DNA of 64,000 nucleotides, from contig NZ_FOKF01000008.1 of the NCBI RefSeq assembly GCF_900111995.1, forward strand, positions 1 to 64,000, given 5' to 3'. The notes beneath the pieces were generated by a model. It made no database searches and had not been told where the DNA came from. It worked only from the letters and a program-made list of their open reading frames with translations. A program made the position numbers and the translations under genes. Shown one piece after another: positions 24,541-33,203 of the stretch. Source of the stretch: Collimonas sp. OK607. GTDB taxonomy: Bacteria; Pseudomonadota; Gammaproteobacteria; Burkholderiales; Burkholderiaceae_D. The stretch's first letter is position 1; every line of letters begins with the position of its first letter.

Positions 24541-25293
24541 ATGCATTACAACTGGAACTGGGGCATCTTCTGGCAAGAGTCTCCTGACGGTGTCAGTACT
24601 TACATGGACACCTTGCTGACCGGTCTGAAGTGGACGCTTGCGCTGTCCGCATCGGCCTGGATCATGGCGCTGGTGATTGGCACGGTGATTGGTACGATTC
24701 GTACCATGCCGAACAAATGGGCAGTGCGCGTGGCCAATGGCTACGTTGAATTATTTCGTAATATCCCGCTGATCGTACAAATGTTTCTATGGTATTTCGT
24801 GATGCCGGAAATCGTCCCTGCGAGCATCGGTGGCTGGCTCAAGAGCCTGCCGAACGCATCATTCATCACCGCCTTCCTGGCGTTGGGATTTTTTACGTCG
24901 TCGCGGATCGCTGTACAAGTCTCCGCTGGCATTAATGCGCTGCCCCGTGGCCAAAAGCTGGCGGGTACTGCACTTGGTCTGACGTTGCCACAAACATATC
25001 GCTACGTATTGTTGCCCATGTCGTTCCGGATCATCGTACCGTCGCTGACCAACGAATTTGCAGCAATCATCAAGAACAGCTCGGTCGCACTGACGATTGG
25101 CCTGGTCGAACTGACCGCCGCCACTTACTCGATGCGTGAATTTACGTTTCAGACCTTCGAATCCCTGACGGGCGCCACGGTGATCTACGTGATCATTTCG
25201 GGGATTGCCTTGTTGCTGGCGCGCTGGCTGGAAAAAGCGATCGCGATTCCAGGATTTATTGCCGCCGGTAGTGCGAATACAGGGGGGCATTAA
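24541..25293 (+). CDS. gltJ: Glutamate/aspartate ABC transporter permease GltJ
   Basis: A 250-residue inner-membrane permease of the His/Glu/Gln/Arg (HEQRo) class. It has about five membrane helices and the conserved loop NALPRGQKLAGTALGLTLPQTYRYVLLPMSFR (EAA-type coupling loop, residues about 125-165) that contacts the ATPase. The N terminus MHYNWNWGIFWQESPDG is typical of GltJ. The start at the second possible codon is supported by GAGGGGA about 7 bases ahead; a TTG upstream is less likely. It ends 2 bases before gltK and forms a heterodimeric channel with it. Confidence 0.92.
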   Translation: MHYNWNWGIFWQESPDGVSTYMDTLLTGLKWTLALSASAWIMALVIGTVIGTIRTMPNKWAVRVANGYVELFRNIPLIVQMFLWYFVMPEIVPASIGGWLKSLPNASFITAFLALGFFTSSRIAVQVSAGINALPRGQKLAGTALGLTLPQTYRYVLLPMSFRIIVPSLTNEFAAIIKNSSVALTIGLVELTAATYSMREFTFQTFESLTGATVIYVIISGIALLLARWLEKAIAIPGFIAAGSANTGGH

Positions 25294-25295
25294 TC

Positions 25296-25991
25296 ATGTT
25301 TTCGAATTTCGATTTTGACGTAATCCAGCGTTCCTGGTTCTACCTGTTTACCACCGGCATGAAGTTCACGCTGACGCTGACTGTGGTGGCAATGATCGGC
25401 GGCATTTTGTTTGGTACCGTGCTGGCGATGATGCGCTTGTCGCATAACAAGACGATTTCCCTGATCGCCACCAGCTATGTCAACCTGATCCGCTCGGTGC
25501 CGCTGGTGCTGGTGATTTTCTGGTTCTACTTCCTGGTGCCGTATATCGGCGCCTGGATCATCGGTGCGCAACAGCCGGTCCAGGTCGGCGCGTTCTCATC
25601 GGCATTGATCACCTTCATTTTGTTTGAAGCAGCTTACTATTGCGAAATCATGCGCTCCGGGATCCAGTCGATTCCACGCGGCCAGGTTTCTGCCGGCTAC
25701 GCGCTGGGCATGAACTACTGGCAAATGATGGGCAATGTGGTGCTGCCGCAAGCGTTCCGCAACATGATCCCGATCTTGCTGACGCAAACCATCGTGCTGT
25801 TCCAGGACGTCTCGCTGGTGTATGTGTTGGGATCGGTGCCAGACTTCGTTACCGTGGCATCGAAGATCGCGCAGCGTGACGGCCGTCTGGTGGAAATGTA
25901 TATGTTTGTCGCAGTGGTGTACTTCGTGATGAGCTTCGGTTTGTCGACGCTGGTCAAGAAGCTGCAGAACAAGGTTGCGATTATTCGATAA
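25296..25991 (+). CDS. gltK: Glutamate/aspartate ABC transporter permease GltK
   Basis: A 231-residue inner-membrane permease partner of GltJ. The N terminus MFSNFDFDVIQRSWFYLFTTGMKFTL (first 20 residues typical of GltK) is followed by about five helices and the EAA-loop SGIQSIPRGQVSAGYALGMNYWQMMGNVVLPQAFR around residue 115-150. It starts two bases after gltJ ends, indicating tight coupling. Confidence 0.92.
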   Translation: MFSNFDFDVIQRSWFYLFTTGMKFTLTLTVVAMIGGILFGTVLAMMRLSHNKTISLIATSYVNLIRSVPLVLVIFWFYFLVPYIGAWIIGAQQPVQVGAFSSALITFILFEAAYYCEIMRSGIQSIPRGQVSAGYALGMNYWQMMGNVVLPQAFRNMIPILLTQTIVLFQDVSLVYVLGSVPDFVTVASKIAQRDGRLVEMYMFVAVVYFVMSFGLSTLVKKLQNKVAIIR

Positions 25992-26076
25992 AGGACAGTG
26001 CGTTGCCTGCGATATCGAAGATATCCAGGCAGCGCTTGCCCTGTAAAACAGAATTCAGGAATTAGGAGAAATACTC

Positions 26077-26802
26077 ATGATTAAGCTTAATAACGTCAGC
26101 AAATGGTACGGTCAGTTTCAAGTCCTGACCGATTGCACCACGCAAGTCGCCAAGGGTGACGTGGTGGTGGTGTGCGGCCCGTCGGGGTCCGGCAAATCGA
26201 CGTTGATCAAGACGGTCAACGGCCTGGAGCCATTCCAGAAGGGTGATATCACCGTCGACGGCATCTCGGTTGGCGATCCAAAGACCAACCTGTCGAAACT
26301 GCGCGCGCGCATCGGCATGGTGTTCCAGAACTTTGAGCTGTTTCCGCACATGTCGATCCGCGAAAACCTGACCATTGGCCAAGTCAAGGTATTGGGCCGG
26401 AGTCAAGATGAAGCGAACGAAAAAGGCTTGAAGTATCTGGATCGCGTCGGCCTGATCGCACAGAAAGACAAGTTCCCGGGTCAATTGTCGGGCGGCCAGC
26501 AGCAACGTGTGGCGATTGCCCGTGCGTTGTCGATGGATCCGATCGCGATGCTGTTCGACGAACCGACTTCGGCGCTCGATCCTGAAATGATCAATGAAGT
26601 GCTGGACGTAATGGTCGGCCTGGCGCAAGAAGGCATGACCATGATGGTGGTGACGCATGAAATGGGCTTTGCCAAGAAGGTTGCCAATCGCGTGGTCTTC
26701 ATGGACAAGGGCCTGGTGGTGGAAGATTGCACCAAAGACGAGTTCTTCGGCGCACCGCGCTCCGATCGCGCTCGCGATTTCCTGGCGAAAATCATCCACT
26801 GA
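26077..26802 (+). CDS. gltL: Glutamate/aspartate ABC transporter ATP-binding protein GltL
   Basis: A 241-residue cytoplasmic ATPase. MIKLNNVSKWYGQFQVLTDC leads to GPSGSGKSTLIKTVNGLE (Walker A), QNFELFPHM (Q-loop), LSGGQQQRVAIARAL (signature), AMLFDEPTSALDPEM (Walker B) and THEMGFAKKVANRV (switch His). The length equals E. coli GltL (241). AGGAGAAA precedes the ATG by about 6 bases. It is the last gene of the importer operon; an intrinsic terminator follows. Confidence 0.94.
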   Translation: MIKLNNVSKWYGQFQVLTDCTTQVAKGDVVVVCGPSGSGKSTLIKTVNGLEPFQKGDITVDGISVGDPKTNLSKLRARIGMVFQNFELFPHMSIRENLTIGQVKVLGRSQDEANEKGLKYLDRVGLIAQKDKFPGQLSGGQQQRVAIARALSMDPIAMLFDEPTSALDPEMINEVLDVMVGLAQEGMTMMVVTHEMGFAKKVANRVVFMDKGLVVEDCTKDEFFGAPRSDRARDFLAKIIH

Positions 26803-26825
26803 TCGATGTGTTTTTGCAGGGCAAG

Positions 26826-26860
26826 AAGCCGCTTCGGAGAATATCCAGGCGGCTTTTTAT
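26826..26860 (+). terminator. Terminator of the glutamate importer operon
   Basis: AAGCCGC pairs with GCGGCTT around a 16-base loop, with TTTTATTT immediately after. It lies 23 bases past the gltL stop. Confidence 0.8.
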
Positions 26861-26879
26861 TTGCGTGTGTTAATCGCGC

Positions 26880-27000
26880 GTAGGGTGGGCACGCCTTTGT
26901 GCCCACGCGTGAACTCACACCATGTACATGCCTGCTTGGGTACCGCATGGGCCCGCACTCCTGATATCGCGGTAACGCGTAGGCAGAGTGTCCACCCTAC
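26880..27000. repeat. REPIN-like palindromic repeat, copy 3 (degenerate right arm)
   Basis: The left arm GTAGGGTGGGCACGCC and inner GTGCCCACGCGTGAACTCACAC match copy 2. The right arm has decayed to GCGTAGGCAGAGTGTCCACCCTAC, losing the inner hairpin. It lies between the gltL terminator and pyrC, unusually close (77 bases) to a start codon. Confidence 0.85.
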
Positions 27001-27077
27001 TGACTGCGGTAAAATGGCGTCATCAGAACTCCCGCCGCACCAACCCTCATTTGTTTAGCCTGAAACTCAATCCTGAC

Positions 27078-28124
27078 ATGACTGATATCCTGACCGACTC
27101 TTTGACCATCACCCGCCCCGACGACTGGCACTTACACCTGCGTGACGGCGTTGCGCTTGCCAGCGTGCTGCCGCATAGCGCACGCCAGTTCGGCCGCGCC
27201 ATCGTGATGCCGAACCTGAAACCGCCGGTGACGACCACCGCGCAAGCTGCAGCTTACCGCGACCGCATCCTGGCGGCCTTGCCGTCCGGTTTGGCGTTTG
27301 AGCCGCTGATGACGTTGTACCTGACCAACAATACGCCGCCTGACGAAATCCGCCGCGCCAAGGATAGTGGTTTCATCCACGCGGTAAAACTGTATCCGGC
27401 CGGCGCTACCACCAATTCCGACGCCGGTGTGACCGACCTCACCAAGTGCTACAAGACGCTGGAAACCATGCAGCAGCTCGGCATGCCGTTCCTGGTGCAT
27501 GGCGAAGTGACCGATCCGGCGATCGACATTTTCGATCGCGAAGCCGTTTTCATCGATCGTGTGATGCAACCGCTGCGACGCGACATGCCGGAACTGAAAG
27601 TGGTGTTCGAACACATCACCACCAAGGACGCCGCACAATACGTCGAGAGCGCCGAAGGGCCGGTGGCGGCCACCGTTACCGCACATCACCTGCTTTACAA
27701 CCGCAACGAGATCTTCAAGGGCGGGATCCGGCCGCATTACTACTGCCTGCCGGTCTTGAAGCGCGAAGAGCATCGTCAGGCTCTGGTGCGGGCGGTGATT
27801 TCCGGCAGCACGCGCTTCTTCCTCGGTACCGATTCGGCGCCGCATCCAAAGGGTTTGAAAGAACATGCCTGCGGCTGTGCCGGTTGCTATACCGCGCTGC
27901 ACGCGATGGAGTTGTATGCGCAAGCCTTCGATCAGGCCGGCGCGCTGGATCAGCTGGAGGCATTCGCCAGCTTTAACGGTCCGGCTTTCTACAATCTGCC
28001 GCGCAATCAAGGCACCATCACCTTGAAACGCCAAACTTGGGCCCTGCCGGCTGAACTGCCGCTGGGAGATACCACGCTGGTGCCGTTGAACGGCGGCGAG
28101 ACGATAGATTGGCAAATGGCGTAG
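27078..28124 (+). CDS. pyrC: Dihydroorotase
   Basis: A 348-residue class II dihydroorotase that interconverts N-carbamoyl-aspartate and dihydroorotate in pyrimidine synthesis. Metal ligands are visible: [12 protein letters not shown] (HxH), [18 protein letters not shown] (the Lys that becomes carboxylated), LVHGEV and FEHITTKDA (His ligands), and FLGTDSAPH (catalytic Asp). The length equals E. coli PyrC. The start is [11 protein letters not shown]; the frame is open 90 bases upstream, where it runs through repeat copy 3 without a ribosome-binding site. Confidence 0.94.
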   Translation: MTDILTDSLTITRPDDWHLHLRDGVALASVLPHSARQFGRAIVMPNLKPPVTTTAQAAAYRDRILAALPSGLAFEPLMTLYLTNNTPPDEIRRAKDSGFIHAVKLYPAGATTNSDAGVTDLTKCYKTLETMQQLGMPFLVHGEVTDPAIDIFDREAVFIDRVMQPLRRDMPELKVVFEHITTKDAAQYVESAEGPVAATVTAHHLLYNRNEIFKGGIRPHYYCLPVLKREEHRQALVRAVISGSTRFFLGTDSAPHPKGLKEHACGCAGCYTALHAMELYAQAFDQAGALDQLEAFASFNGPAFYNLPRNQGTITLKRQTWALPAELPLGDTTLVPLNGGETIDWQMA

Positions 28125-28148
28125 GGCGCAAAGAGTTACATAGGCGAG

Positions 28149-28194
28149 TTGCATAAACGCTTACATAACGTTTGCATAGCGCTTACTTAAGCGC
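28149..28194. promoter_or_regulatory. Direct repeat and palindrome between pyrC and nasT
   Basis: TTGCATAAACGCTTAC (28149-28164) and TTGCATAGCGCTTAC (28172-28186) repeat with a 23-base period. The second copy overlaps a perfect palindrome GCGCTTA-CT-TAAGCGC (28179-28194). This may be a regulatory site for nasT about 130-170 bases downstream; the binding protein is unknown. Confidence 0.4.
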
Positions 28195-28322
28195 ACTGTT
28201 ATCACCCTTTCGCATCGTCATGGTGCGATTTTTGCTTGCATGCTCGATAGCGATGGATCGATCATCTTTCCATCCTGTCTAACCGTAGCTCACTGATTCG
28301 TCTCCGGACGCGGGTTTCAAGC

Positions 28323-28943
28323 ATGCAAAGTCTACGAATAGTTGTTGTCAATCCGGTCGCCATCGAGGGCGACGACGATCCTGCGTTCGCGGCGCAAGCT
28401 GCGCGCGGCAAGGACTTGCGCATCGGCTTGCTGGAAGCCGGCTATAACATCATCGCCTCGCTTCCCGCCGATCTCTATCTACCCGAAAGAATTGCTCAAC
28501 TGCAACCGGACATGATCATCGTCGACGCCGAGTCCGACGCCCGCGACGTGCTGGAGCATGTGGTGGTGGCGACCCGCGATGCGCGCCGCCCCATCGTCCT
28601 GTTCACCGAGGATGCCAAAACCTCCAGCATGGATGCGGCGATGGCGGCCGGCGTTTCTGCCTACATCGTGGCGGGATTGCAGACCGCGCGCATCAAGCCG
28701 GTGCTGGAGGTGGCATTGGCGCGCTTCCGGCAAGAGCAGAAGCTGCTGGCGGAGTTGTCCGACACCAAGCTTAAGCTGGCCGAGCGCAAGGTGCTGGAAC
28801 GGGCCAAAGGCTTGCTGATGGAACATCATAAACTGAGCGAGCAGGAGGCTTATCAAAAGCTGCGGCGGCTGGCGATGGATAAGAACCTCAAATTATCCGA
28901 AGTCGCGCAGCGCATCATCGATGCTGCCGATTTGTTGGGCTGA
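28323..28943 (+). CDS. nasT: NasT-type ANTAR-domain transcription antiterminator
   Basis: A 206-residue RNA-binding response regulator. Residues about 1-130 form a receiver-like domain, with Asp68 in PDMIIVDAES at the phospho-acceptor position. Residues about 145-204 form the ANTAR domain (AERKVLERAKGLLMEHHKLSEQ and YQKLRRLAMDKNLKLSEVAQRII). In Azotobacter and Bradyrhizobium, NasT binds paired hexaloop hairpins and lets transcription run into nitrate assimilation genes, and NasS restrains it without nitrate. Here a matching RNA leader lies directly downstream (29121-29231), ahead of nrtA. No nasS gene is adjacent, which is unusual. The ATG follows a 198-bp gap after pyrC. Confidence 0.9.
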   Translation: MQSLRIVVVNPVAIEGDDDPAFAAQAARGKDLRIGLLEAGYNIIASLPADLYLPERIAQLQPDMIIVDAESDARDVLEHVVVATRDARRPIVLFTEDAKTSSMDAAMAAGVSAYIVAGLQTARIKPVLEVALARFRQEQKLLAELSDTKLKLAERKVLERAKGLLMEHHKLSEQEAYQKLRRLAMDKNLKLSEVAQRIIDAADLLG

Positions 28944-29120
28944 CCCGGCCCGAATCTTTCAAAACTGACCAGGCCGTCAAGCAGAAACAAGCCGAAACGC
29001 CCCATTGCTGCGAGCTTGTTTGGTGCAATGCACAAAACAGGTGCGCTTTTTTGAGCGAAAAACCGGCGCGGATAACCATTTTCCCCGACAAAATTTCCTG
29101 GCACGTGGTTTGCATAGTTA

Positions 29121-29193
29121 ATTCCAGGCGCCAATGCTGGCGCTGTTGGAATCGGCTAACGGCGGTCTTTTCCACATAAGACAAAGGTGTCTT
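29121..29193 (+). ncRNA. ANTAR-target leader RNA (paired hexaloop hairpins) of the nitrate transport operon
   Basis: Hairpin P1 (29121-29152) has an ATTCCA/TGGAAT outer stem and a GCGCC/GGCGC inner stem around the hexaloop AATGCT. Hairpin P2 (29178-29193) has an AAGAC/GTCTT stem around the hexaloop AAAGGT. Both loops have A at position 1 and G at position 4, the known recognition rule for ANTAR proteins. P2 shares its loop and 3' arm with the left arm of the terminator at 29183-29231, so P2 and the terminator cannot form together. NasT, encoded just upstream, is the obvious ligand. Confidence 0.85.
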
Positions 29194-29231
29194 TCCGCAT
29201 GACTTGTTCATCGCGGGACGACGCCTTTTTT
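29183..29231 (+). terminator. Conditional terminator of the nrtA leader
   Basis: The left arm 29183-29202 (AAAGGTGTCTTTCCGCATGA) pairs with 29208-29228 (TCATCGCGGGACGACGCCTTT) with few wobbles and bulges around a five-base loop, and a run of six T follows. It lies 28 bases ahead of the nrtA start. It would stop transcription unless P2 is held by NasT. Confidence 0.85.
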
Positions 29232-29258
29232 GTTGCCGGAACACTGTGGAGCCATGCG

Positions 29259-30533
29259 ATGGAATCAAAAAATGCACTGCCGGGCGACATGCCGAAAACG
29301 CTTGTCGACGGTAAGCGCCGTCAAATACTACAAACCGCAACTCTCGCGGCAGGAGCCAGCATGTTGGGATTATCTAGCACGGGTGTGTGGGCTGCAGGCT
29401 CGGACAAACCGGAAAAAACCGAGGTTAAGATCGGCTTCATTCCCTTGACGGATTGCGCATCGGTAGTGATGGCATCGTTGCTCGGCTTCGATAAAAAATA
29501 CGGCATCAAGATCGTCCTCAGCAAGGAAGCCTCATGGGCCGGTGTGCGCGACAAACTGGCCAACGGTGAGCTGGATGCCGCGCATGTGCTGTCGGGTTTG
29601 ATCTACGGCGTGCAGATGGGCATCGGCGGCCAGAAAAAAGACATGGCGATCCTGATGGGGCTCAACAATAACGGCCAGGCCATTACGTTGTCGAAAAAGC
29701 TGGCTGACAAGGGCGCAGTGGATGGCGCTTCGCTCGCCAAACTGATGGCCAGCGACAAGCGCGAATATACGTTTGCCCAGACTTTCCCGACCGGTACGCA
29801 TGCCATGTGGCTGTATTACTGGCTGGCCGCCAACGGCGTCAATCCGCTCAAGGATGCCAAGGTGATTACGGTACCGCCGCCGCAAATGGTGGCCAATATG
29901 CGGGTCGGCAACATGGATGGTTTTTGCGTCGGTGAGCCGTGGGGTCATCGGGCGATCGTCGACGGTGTCGGCATTACCGCGATTACTACCCAGGAGATCT
30001 GGAAAGATCATCCGGAAAAAGTGCTCGGCACCACCGCCGATTTTGCCGCCAGGAATCCGAACACCTGCCGTGCCTTGATTGCGGCTGTGCTGGAAGCGGG
30101 GAAGTGGATCGACGCCTCGCTCGCCAACAAGAACAAGATGGCCGAAGCGATCGCCGATAAATCCTATGTGAACACCAGCAAGGACGTGATCGACCAACGC
30201 ATCATGGGGCGCTATCAGAACGGCCTGGGCAAGACCTGGGACGATCCGAACTACATGAAGTTCTACAACGACGGCTTGGTGAATTTCCCTTATCTGTCGG
30301 ATGGCATGTGGTTCATGACGCAGCACCGGCGCTGGGGTTTGCTGAAAACCGATCCGGATTACCTGGCGGTGGCCAAATCCGTCAGCCAGATCGATCTCTA
30401 CAAAGATGCTGCGGCGATGACAAAGACGCCTGTGCCGAAAGATGTGTTGCGGACCTCGAAACTGATGGATGGCACGGTGTGGGACGGCAAGAATCCGACG
30501 GCCTACGCCGCGTCTTTCAAGATCCGTGCGTAG
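29259..30533 (+). CDS. nrtA: Nitrate ABC transporter substrate-binding protein (NrtA/NasF type)
   Basis: A 424-residue secreted binding protein of the NrtA/TauA family. The N terminus holds a Tat-like signal (KRRQILQTATLAAGASMLGL, with GVWAAG after it), so it is periplasmic and not the cytoplasmic sensor NasS. Mature blocks are EVKIGFIPLTDCASVVMAS, AGVRDKLANGELDAAHVLSG, FPTGTHAMWLYYWLAANGV and GFCVGEPWGHRAIVDGVG, which are typical of nitrate binders. The Met at 29259 is chosen, with GGAG ahead; the frame continues upstream through the terminator hairpin and is not credible there. It is the first gene of the operon controlled by the ANTAR leader. Confidence 0.9.
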   Translation: MESKNALPGDMPKTLVDGKRRQILQTATLAAGASMLGLSSTGVWAAGSDKPEKTEVKIGFIPLTDCASVVMASLLGFDKKYGIKIVLSKEASWAGVRDKLANGELDAAHVLSGLIYGVQMGIGGQKKDMAILMGLNNNGQAITLSKKLADKGAVDGASLAKLMASDKREYTFAQTFPTGTHAMWLYYWLAANGVNPLKDAKVITVPPPQMVANMRVGNMDGFCVGEPWGHRAIVDGVGITAITTQEIWKDHPEKVLGTTADFAARNPNTCRALIAAVLEAGKWIDASLANKNKMAEAIADKSYVNTSKDVIDQRIMGRYQNGLGKTWDDPNYMKFYNDGLVNFPYLSDGMWFMTQHRRWGLLKTDPDYLAVAKSVSQIDLYKDAAAMTKTPVPKDVLRTSKLMDGTVWDGKNPTAYAASFKIRA

Positions 30534-30590
30534 ATAAAGCCAGACCGTCAATTCAGACCAAGCAGAAGCGCGGTTTATTTCGGAGCCTAT

Positions 30591-31505
30591 ATGAGTGCAA
30601 TCATGGATACAGCTGCAAATGCAAATCGTCAGGCAGCAACGATGGAGAGTGCTACGCTAGAGGCCGTGGCCGAAGCGGCTGTCGTCACTCCTCGACCAGT
30701 CCTGAAAATGACCAATCGTCGCAGCAGCATGCCGTCCTGGCTGATGCAAATCATTGCGCCGCTGCTCGGCCTGGCGTTCCTGGTGCTGATCTGGCAGATC
30801 ATTGCGATGAACAACAGCCAGTTCCCGACGCCGATGGTGACCTTGCAGGAGGCGCTGAAACTGTTTGCCGATCCGTTCTACCGGACCAGTCCCAACGATC
30901 AGGGTATCGGCTGGAATATCCTGGCTTCGCTGCAACGCGTGGCGGTTGGTTTTGGCCTGGCGGCGCTGGTCGGGATTCCATTGGGTTTCATGATTGGCCG
31001 CTTCAAATTCCTGTCCAGCATGTTCGGTCCCATCATCAGTTTGCTGAAACCGGTATCGCCGCTAGCGTGGCTGCCGATCGGCTTGCTGGTGTTCAAATCG
31101 GCCAATCCGGCAGCGATCTGGTCCATCTTCATTTGCTCGATCTGGCCCATGATCATCAACACCGCGGTTGGCGTGCAGAGAGTGCCGCAGGATTACATGA
31201 ACGTGGCGCGCGTGCTCAATCTGTCGGAATGGAAAATCATCACCAAGATTCTCTTTCCATCGGTATTGCCGTACATGCTGACCGGGGTGCGGCTGGCTAT
31301 CGGCACTGCCTGGCTGGTGATCGTCGCCGCTGAAATGCTGACCGGCGGTGTCGGTATCGGCTTCTGGGTTTGGGACGAATGGAACAACCTTAACGTGCCG
31401 CATATCATCATCGCGATTGTGGTGATCGGCGTGGTTGGCTTGCTGCTGGAGCAATTGCTGGTGGCGCTGGCGAAGGCGTTCACTTACGAACAGGTTTCAA
31501 GTTAA
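30591..31505 (+). CDS. nrtB: Nitrate ABC transporter permease
   Basis: A 304-residue inner-membrane permease of the NrtB/SsuC/TauC class. A 60-residue cytoplasmic N-terminal extension precedes about six helices. The coupling loop NVARVLNLSEWKIITKILFP with preceding RVPQDYM is visible near residues 200-225, and TGVRLAIGTAWLVIVAAEML follows. GGAG lies 7 bases before the first ATG; a second ATG four codons on is possible. It lies between nrtA and the ATPase gene. Confidence 0.9.
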   Translation: MSAIMDTAANANRQAATMESATLEAVAEAAVVTPRPVLKMTNRRSSMPSWLMQIIAPLLGLAFLVLIWQIIAMNNSQFPTPMVTLQEALKLFADPFYRTSPNDQGIGWNILASLQRVAVGFGLAALVGIPLGFMIGRFKFLSSMFGPIISLLKPVSPLAWLPIGLLVFKSANPAAIWSIFICSIWPMIINTAVGVQRVPQDYMNVARVLNLSEWKIITKILFPSVLPYMLTGVRLAIGTAWLVIVAAEMLTGGVGIGFWVWDEWNNLNVPHIIIAIVVIGVVGLLLEQLLVALAKAFTYEQVSS

Positions 31506-31552
31506 TCGATTGCAAATTGCAACGCGAATAACAGCGCAATGAAGGGGGAATT

Positions 31553-32365
31553 ATGGAACAACGTGACGCGAGATTCATCGATATCCATCAAGCCGAAATG
31601 GTGTTCAACACAAGCAAGGGCCAGTTTCATGCACTGCGCGATATCAACCTGACTGTACGCAAGGGTGAGTTCGTAACCTTGATCGGCCATTCCGGTTGCG
31701 GTAAATCGACCCTGTTGAATTTGCTCGCCGGCCTGCTATTGCCGAGCGACGGTGTGTTGATTTGCGCCGGCCGCGAAATTGCCGGGCCGTCACCGGAGCG
31801 TGCGGTAGTGTTTCAAAATCATTCGCTGCTGCCTTGGCTGACCTGTCACGAAAATATCTATCTCGGCGTGGAACGCGTATTTGCCGCTACCGAAAACAAA
31901 AGCGCCTTGAAGGAACGCACTACAGCGGCGTTGGCGATGGTGGGGTTGACGGCGGCGGGACAAAAACGTCCGCATGAAATTTCCGGCGGCATGAAACAAC
32001 GGGTTGGCATTGCTCGCGCCTTGGCGATGGAGCCGAAAGTATTGCTGATGGACGAGCCGTTCGGCGCACTGGACGCGTTGACCCGCGCCCACCTGCAGGA
32101 TGAATTGCTGAAGATCGTCGCCAAGACCGGATCGACGGTGGTGATGGTGACCCACGATGTCGACGAAGCGGTGCTGTTGTCGGACCGCATCGTGATGATG
32201 ACCAACGGTCCGGCCGCGACCATCGGCGACATTGTGCAGGTAAGGCTGGCCCGGCCACGCGAACGTGTGGCGCTGGCGCAGGATCCTTTGTATGCCGAAT
32301 ACCGGACCTCGGTGCTGGAGTTCCTGTATCGCAAGCAAGCCCATCCGGTCGCGCAAGCGGCGTGA
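31553..32365 (+). CDS. nrtD: Nitrate ABC transporter ATP-binding protein
   Basis: A 270-residue cytoplasmic ATPase. [17 protein letters not shown] (Walker A), [19 protein letters not shown] (Q-loop with the nitrate/sulfonate class text), [15 protein letters not shown] (signature), [23 protein letters not shown] (split Walker B and D-loop) and [14 protein letters not shown] (switch His) are all present. Cyanobacteria use NrtC plus NrtD; here a single ATPase of NrtD/NasD length serves the permease. GGGGGAA precedes the ATG. Confidence 0.9.
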   Translation: MEQRDARFIDIHQAEMVFNTSKGQFHALRDINLTVRKGEFVTLIGHSGCGKSTLLNLLAGLLLPSDGVLICAGREIAGPSPERAVVFQNHSLLPWLTCHENIYLGVERVFAATENKSALKERTTAALAMVGLTAAGQKRPHEISGGMKQRVGIARALAMEPKVLLMDEPFGALDALTRAHLQDELLKIVAKTGSTVVMVTHDVDEAVLLSDRIVMMTNGPAATIGDIVQVRLARPRERVALAQDPLYAEYRTSVLEFLYRKQAHPVAQAA

Positions 32366-32384
32366 TGCCCAGACAGGAGTCCAT

Positions 32385-33173
32385 ATGAAACAAACTGCAA
32401 AACAAACCGGTAAAGTGATGCTGGTCGGCGCGGGGCCGGGCGATTCAGATTTGCTGACGCTGAAGGCTGTCAAGGCGATCGCCCGGGCCGATGTGTTGCT
32501 GGTGGATGATCTGGTCAATCCCGAAGTATTGGTGCATGCGCAGGCCACTGCCCGCGTGATCCATGTCGGCAAGCGCGGCGGTTGCCAGTCGACCTCGCAA
32601 GAGTTCATCGAACGTCTGATGGTGGTGGAGGCGCAGGCAGGCCATTGCGTGGTTCGTCTCAAAGGTGGCGATCCCTATCTGTTCGGCCGCGGCGGAGAAG
32701 AGCGTGCTCACTTGTTGCAGCAAGGCGTGACGGTCGAAGTGGTGCCTGGGATTACCAGCGGCATGGCGGCAGCGGCAAGCATTGGCATCCCAGCTACCCA
32801 TCGTGACTATAGCCAGGGCGTGATTTTCGTGACTGGCCACGGCAAGAACGAGACCACCCAGCCGAACTGGAAGGCGCTGGTGGCGGCCGGGATGACGTTG
32901 GTGATATACATGGGTGTGGCGCGTTGTGGCCAGTTGCAGCGTAGCCTGCTGGAAGCTGGCATGGCCGGCTCGATGCCTGTCGCAGTGATCCAGTCCGCGA
33001 CGCTGGCGACGCAAGCGCAGTTGCTGACCAACCTGGATCAGCTGCCGCGGGCGCTACATGACAGCGGCCTCGGCAGCCCCAGCATTATCGTCATCGGCGA
33101 GGTGGTGTGCTGTGCCGATGCTTTTGCTGAGATCGACCTCGACAATTTGCTGCAACGGAGAGCATTGGGCTGA
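32385..33173 (+). CDS. cobA: Uroporphyrinogen-III C-methyltransferase (SUMT)
   Basis: A 262-residue methyltransferase that adds two SAM-derived methyl groups to uroporphyrinogen III, making precorrin-2 for siroheme. Motifs are VMLVGAGPGDSDLLTLKA, RLKGGDPYLFGRGGEE, VVPGITSGMAAAASIGIPATHR, TLVIYMGVARC and PSIIVIGEVV. It lacks the dehydrogenase/chelatase half of CysG. The start MKQTAKQTG has CAGGAG 6 bases ahead, 19 bases after the ATPase gene. Siroheme is the cofactor of assimilatory nitrite reductase, which explains its place in a nitrate operon, although no nirBD or nasA gene is in the window. Confidence 0.92.
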   Translation: MKQTAKQTGKVMLVGAGPGDSDLLTLKAVKAIARADVLLVDDLVNPEVLVHAQATARVIHVGKRGGCQSTSQEFIERLMVVEAQAGHCVVRLKGGDPYLFGRGGEERAHLLQQGVTVEVVPGITSGMAAAASIGIPATHRDYSQGVIFVTGHGKNETTQPNWKALVAAGMTLVIYMGVARCGQLQRSLLEAGMAGSMPVAVIQSATLATQAQLLTNLDQLPRALHDSGLGSPSIIVIGEVVCCADAFAEIDLDNLLQRRALG

Positions 33174-33203
33174 ATGGCCTGCGCGAGGTAAAATGCGCGG
33201 CAA

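Noticed and set aside
28125-28322. Possible tRNA or riboswitch between pyrC and nasT.
   Set aside because: No cloverleaf or known aptamer pattern; only the direct repeat and palindrome listed.
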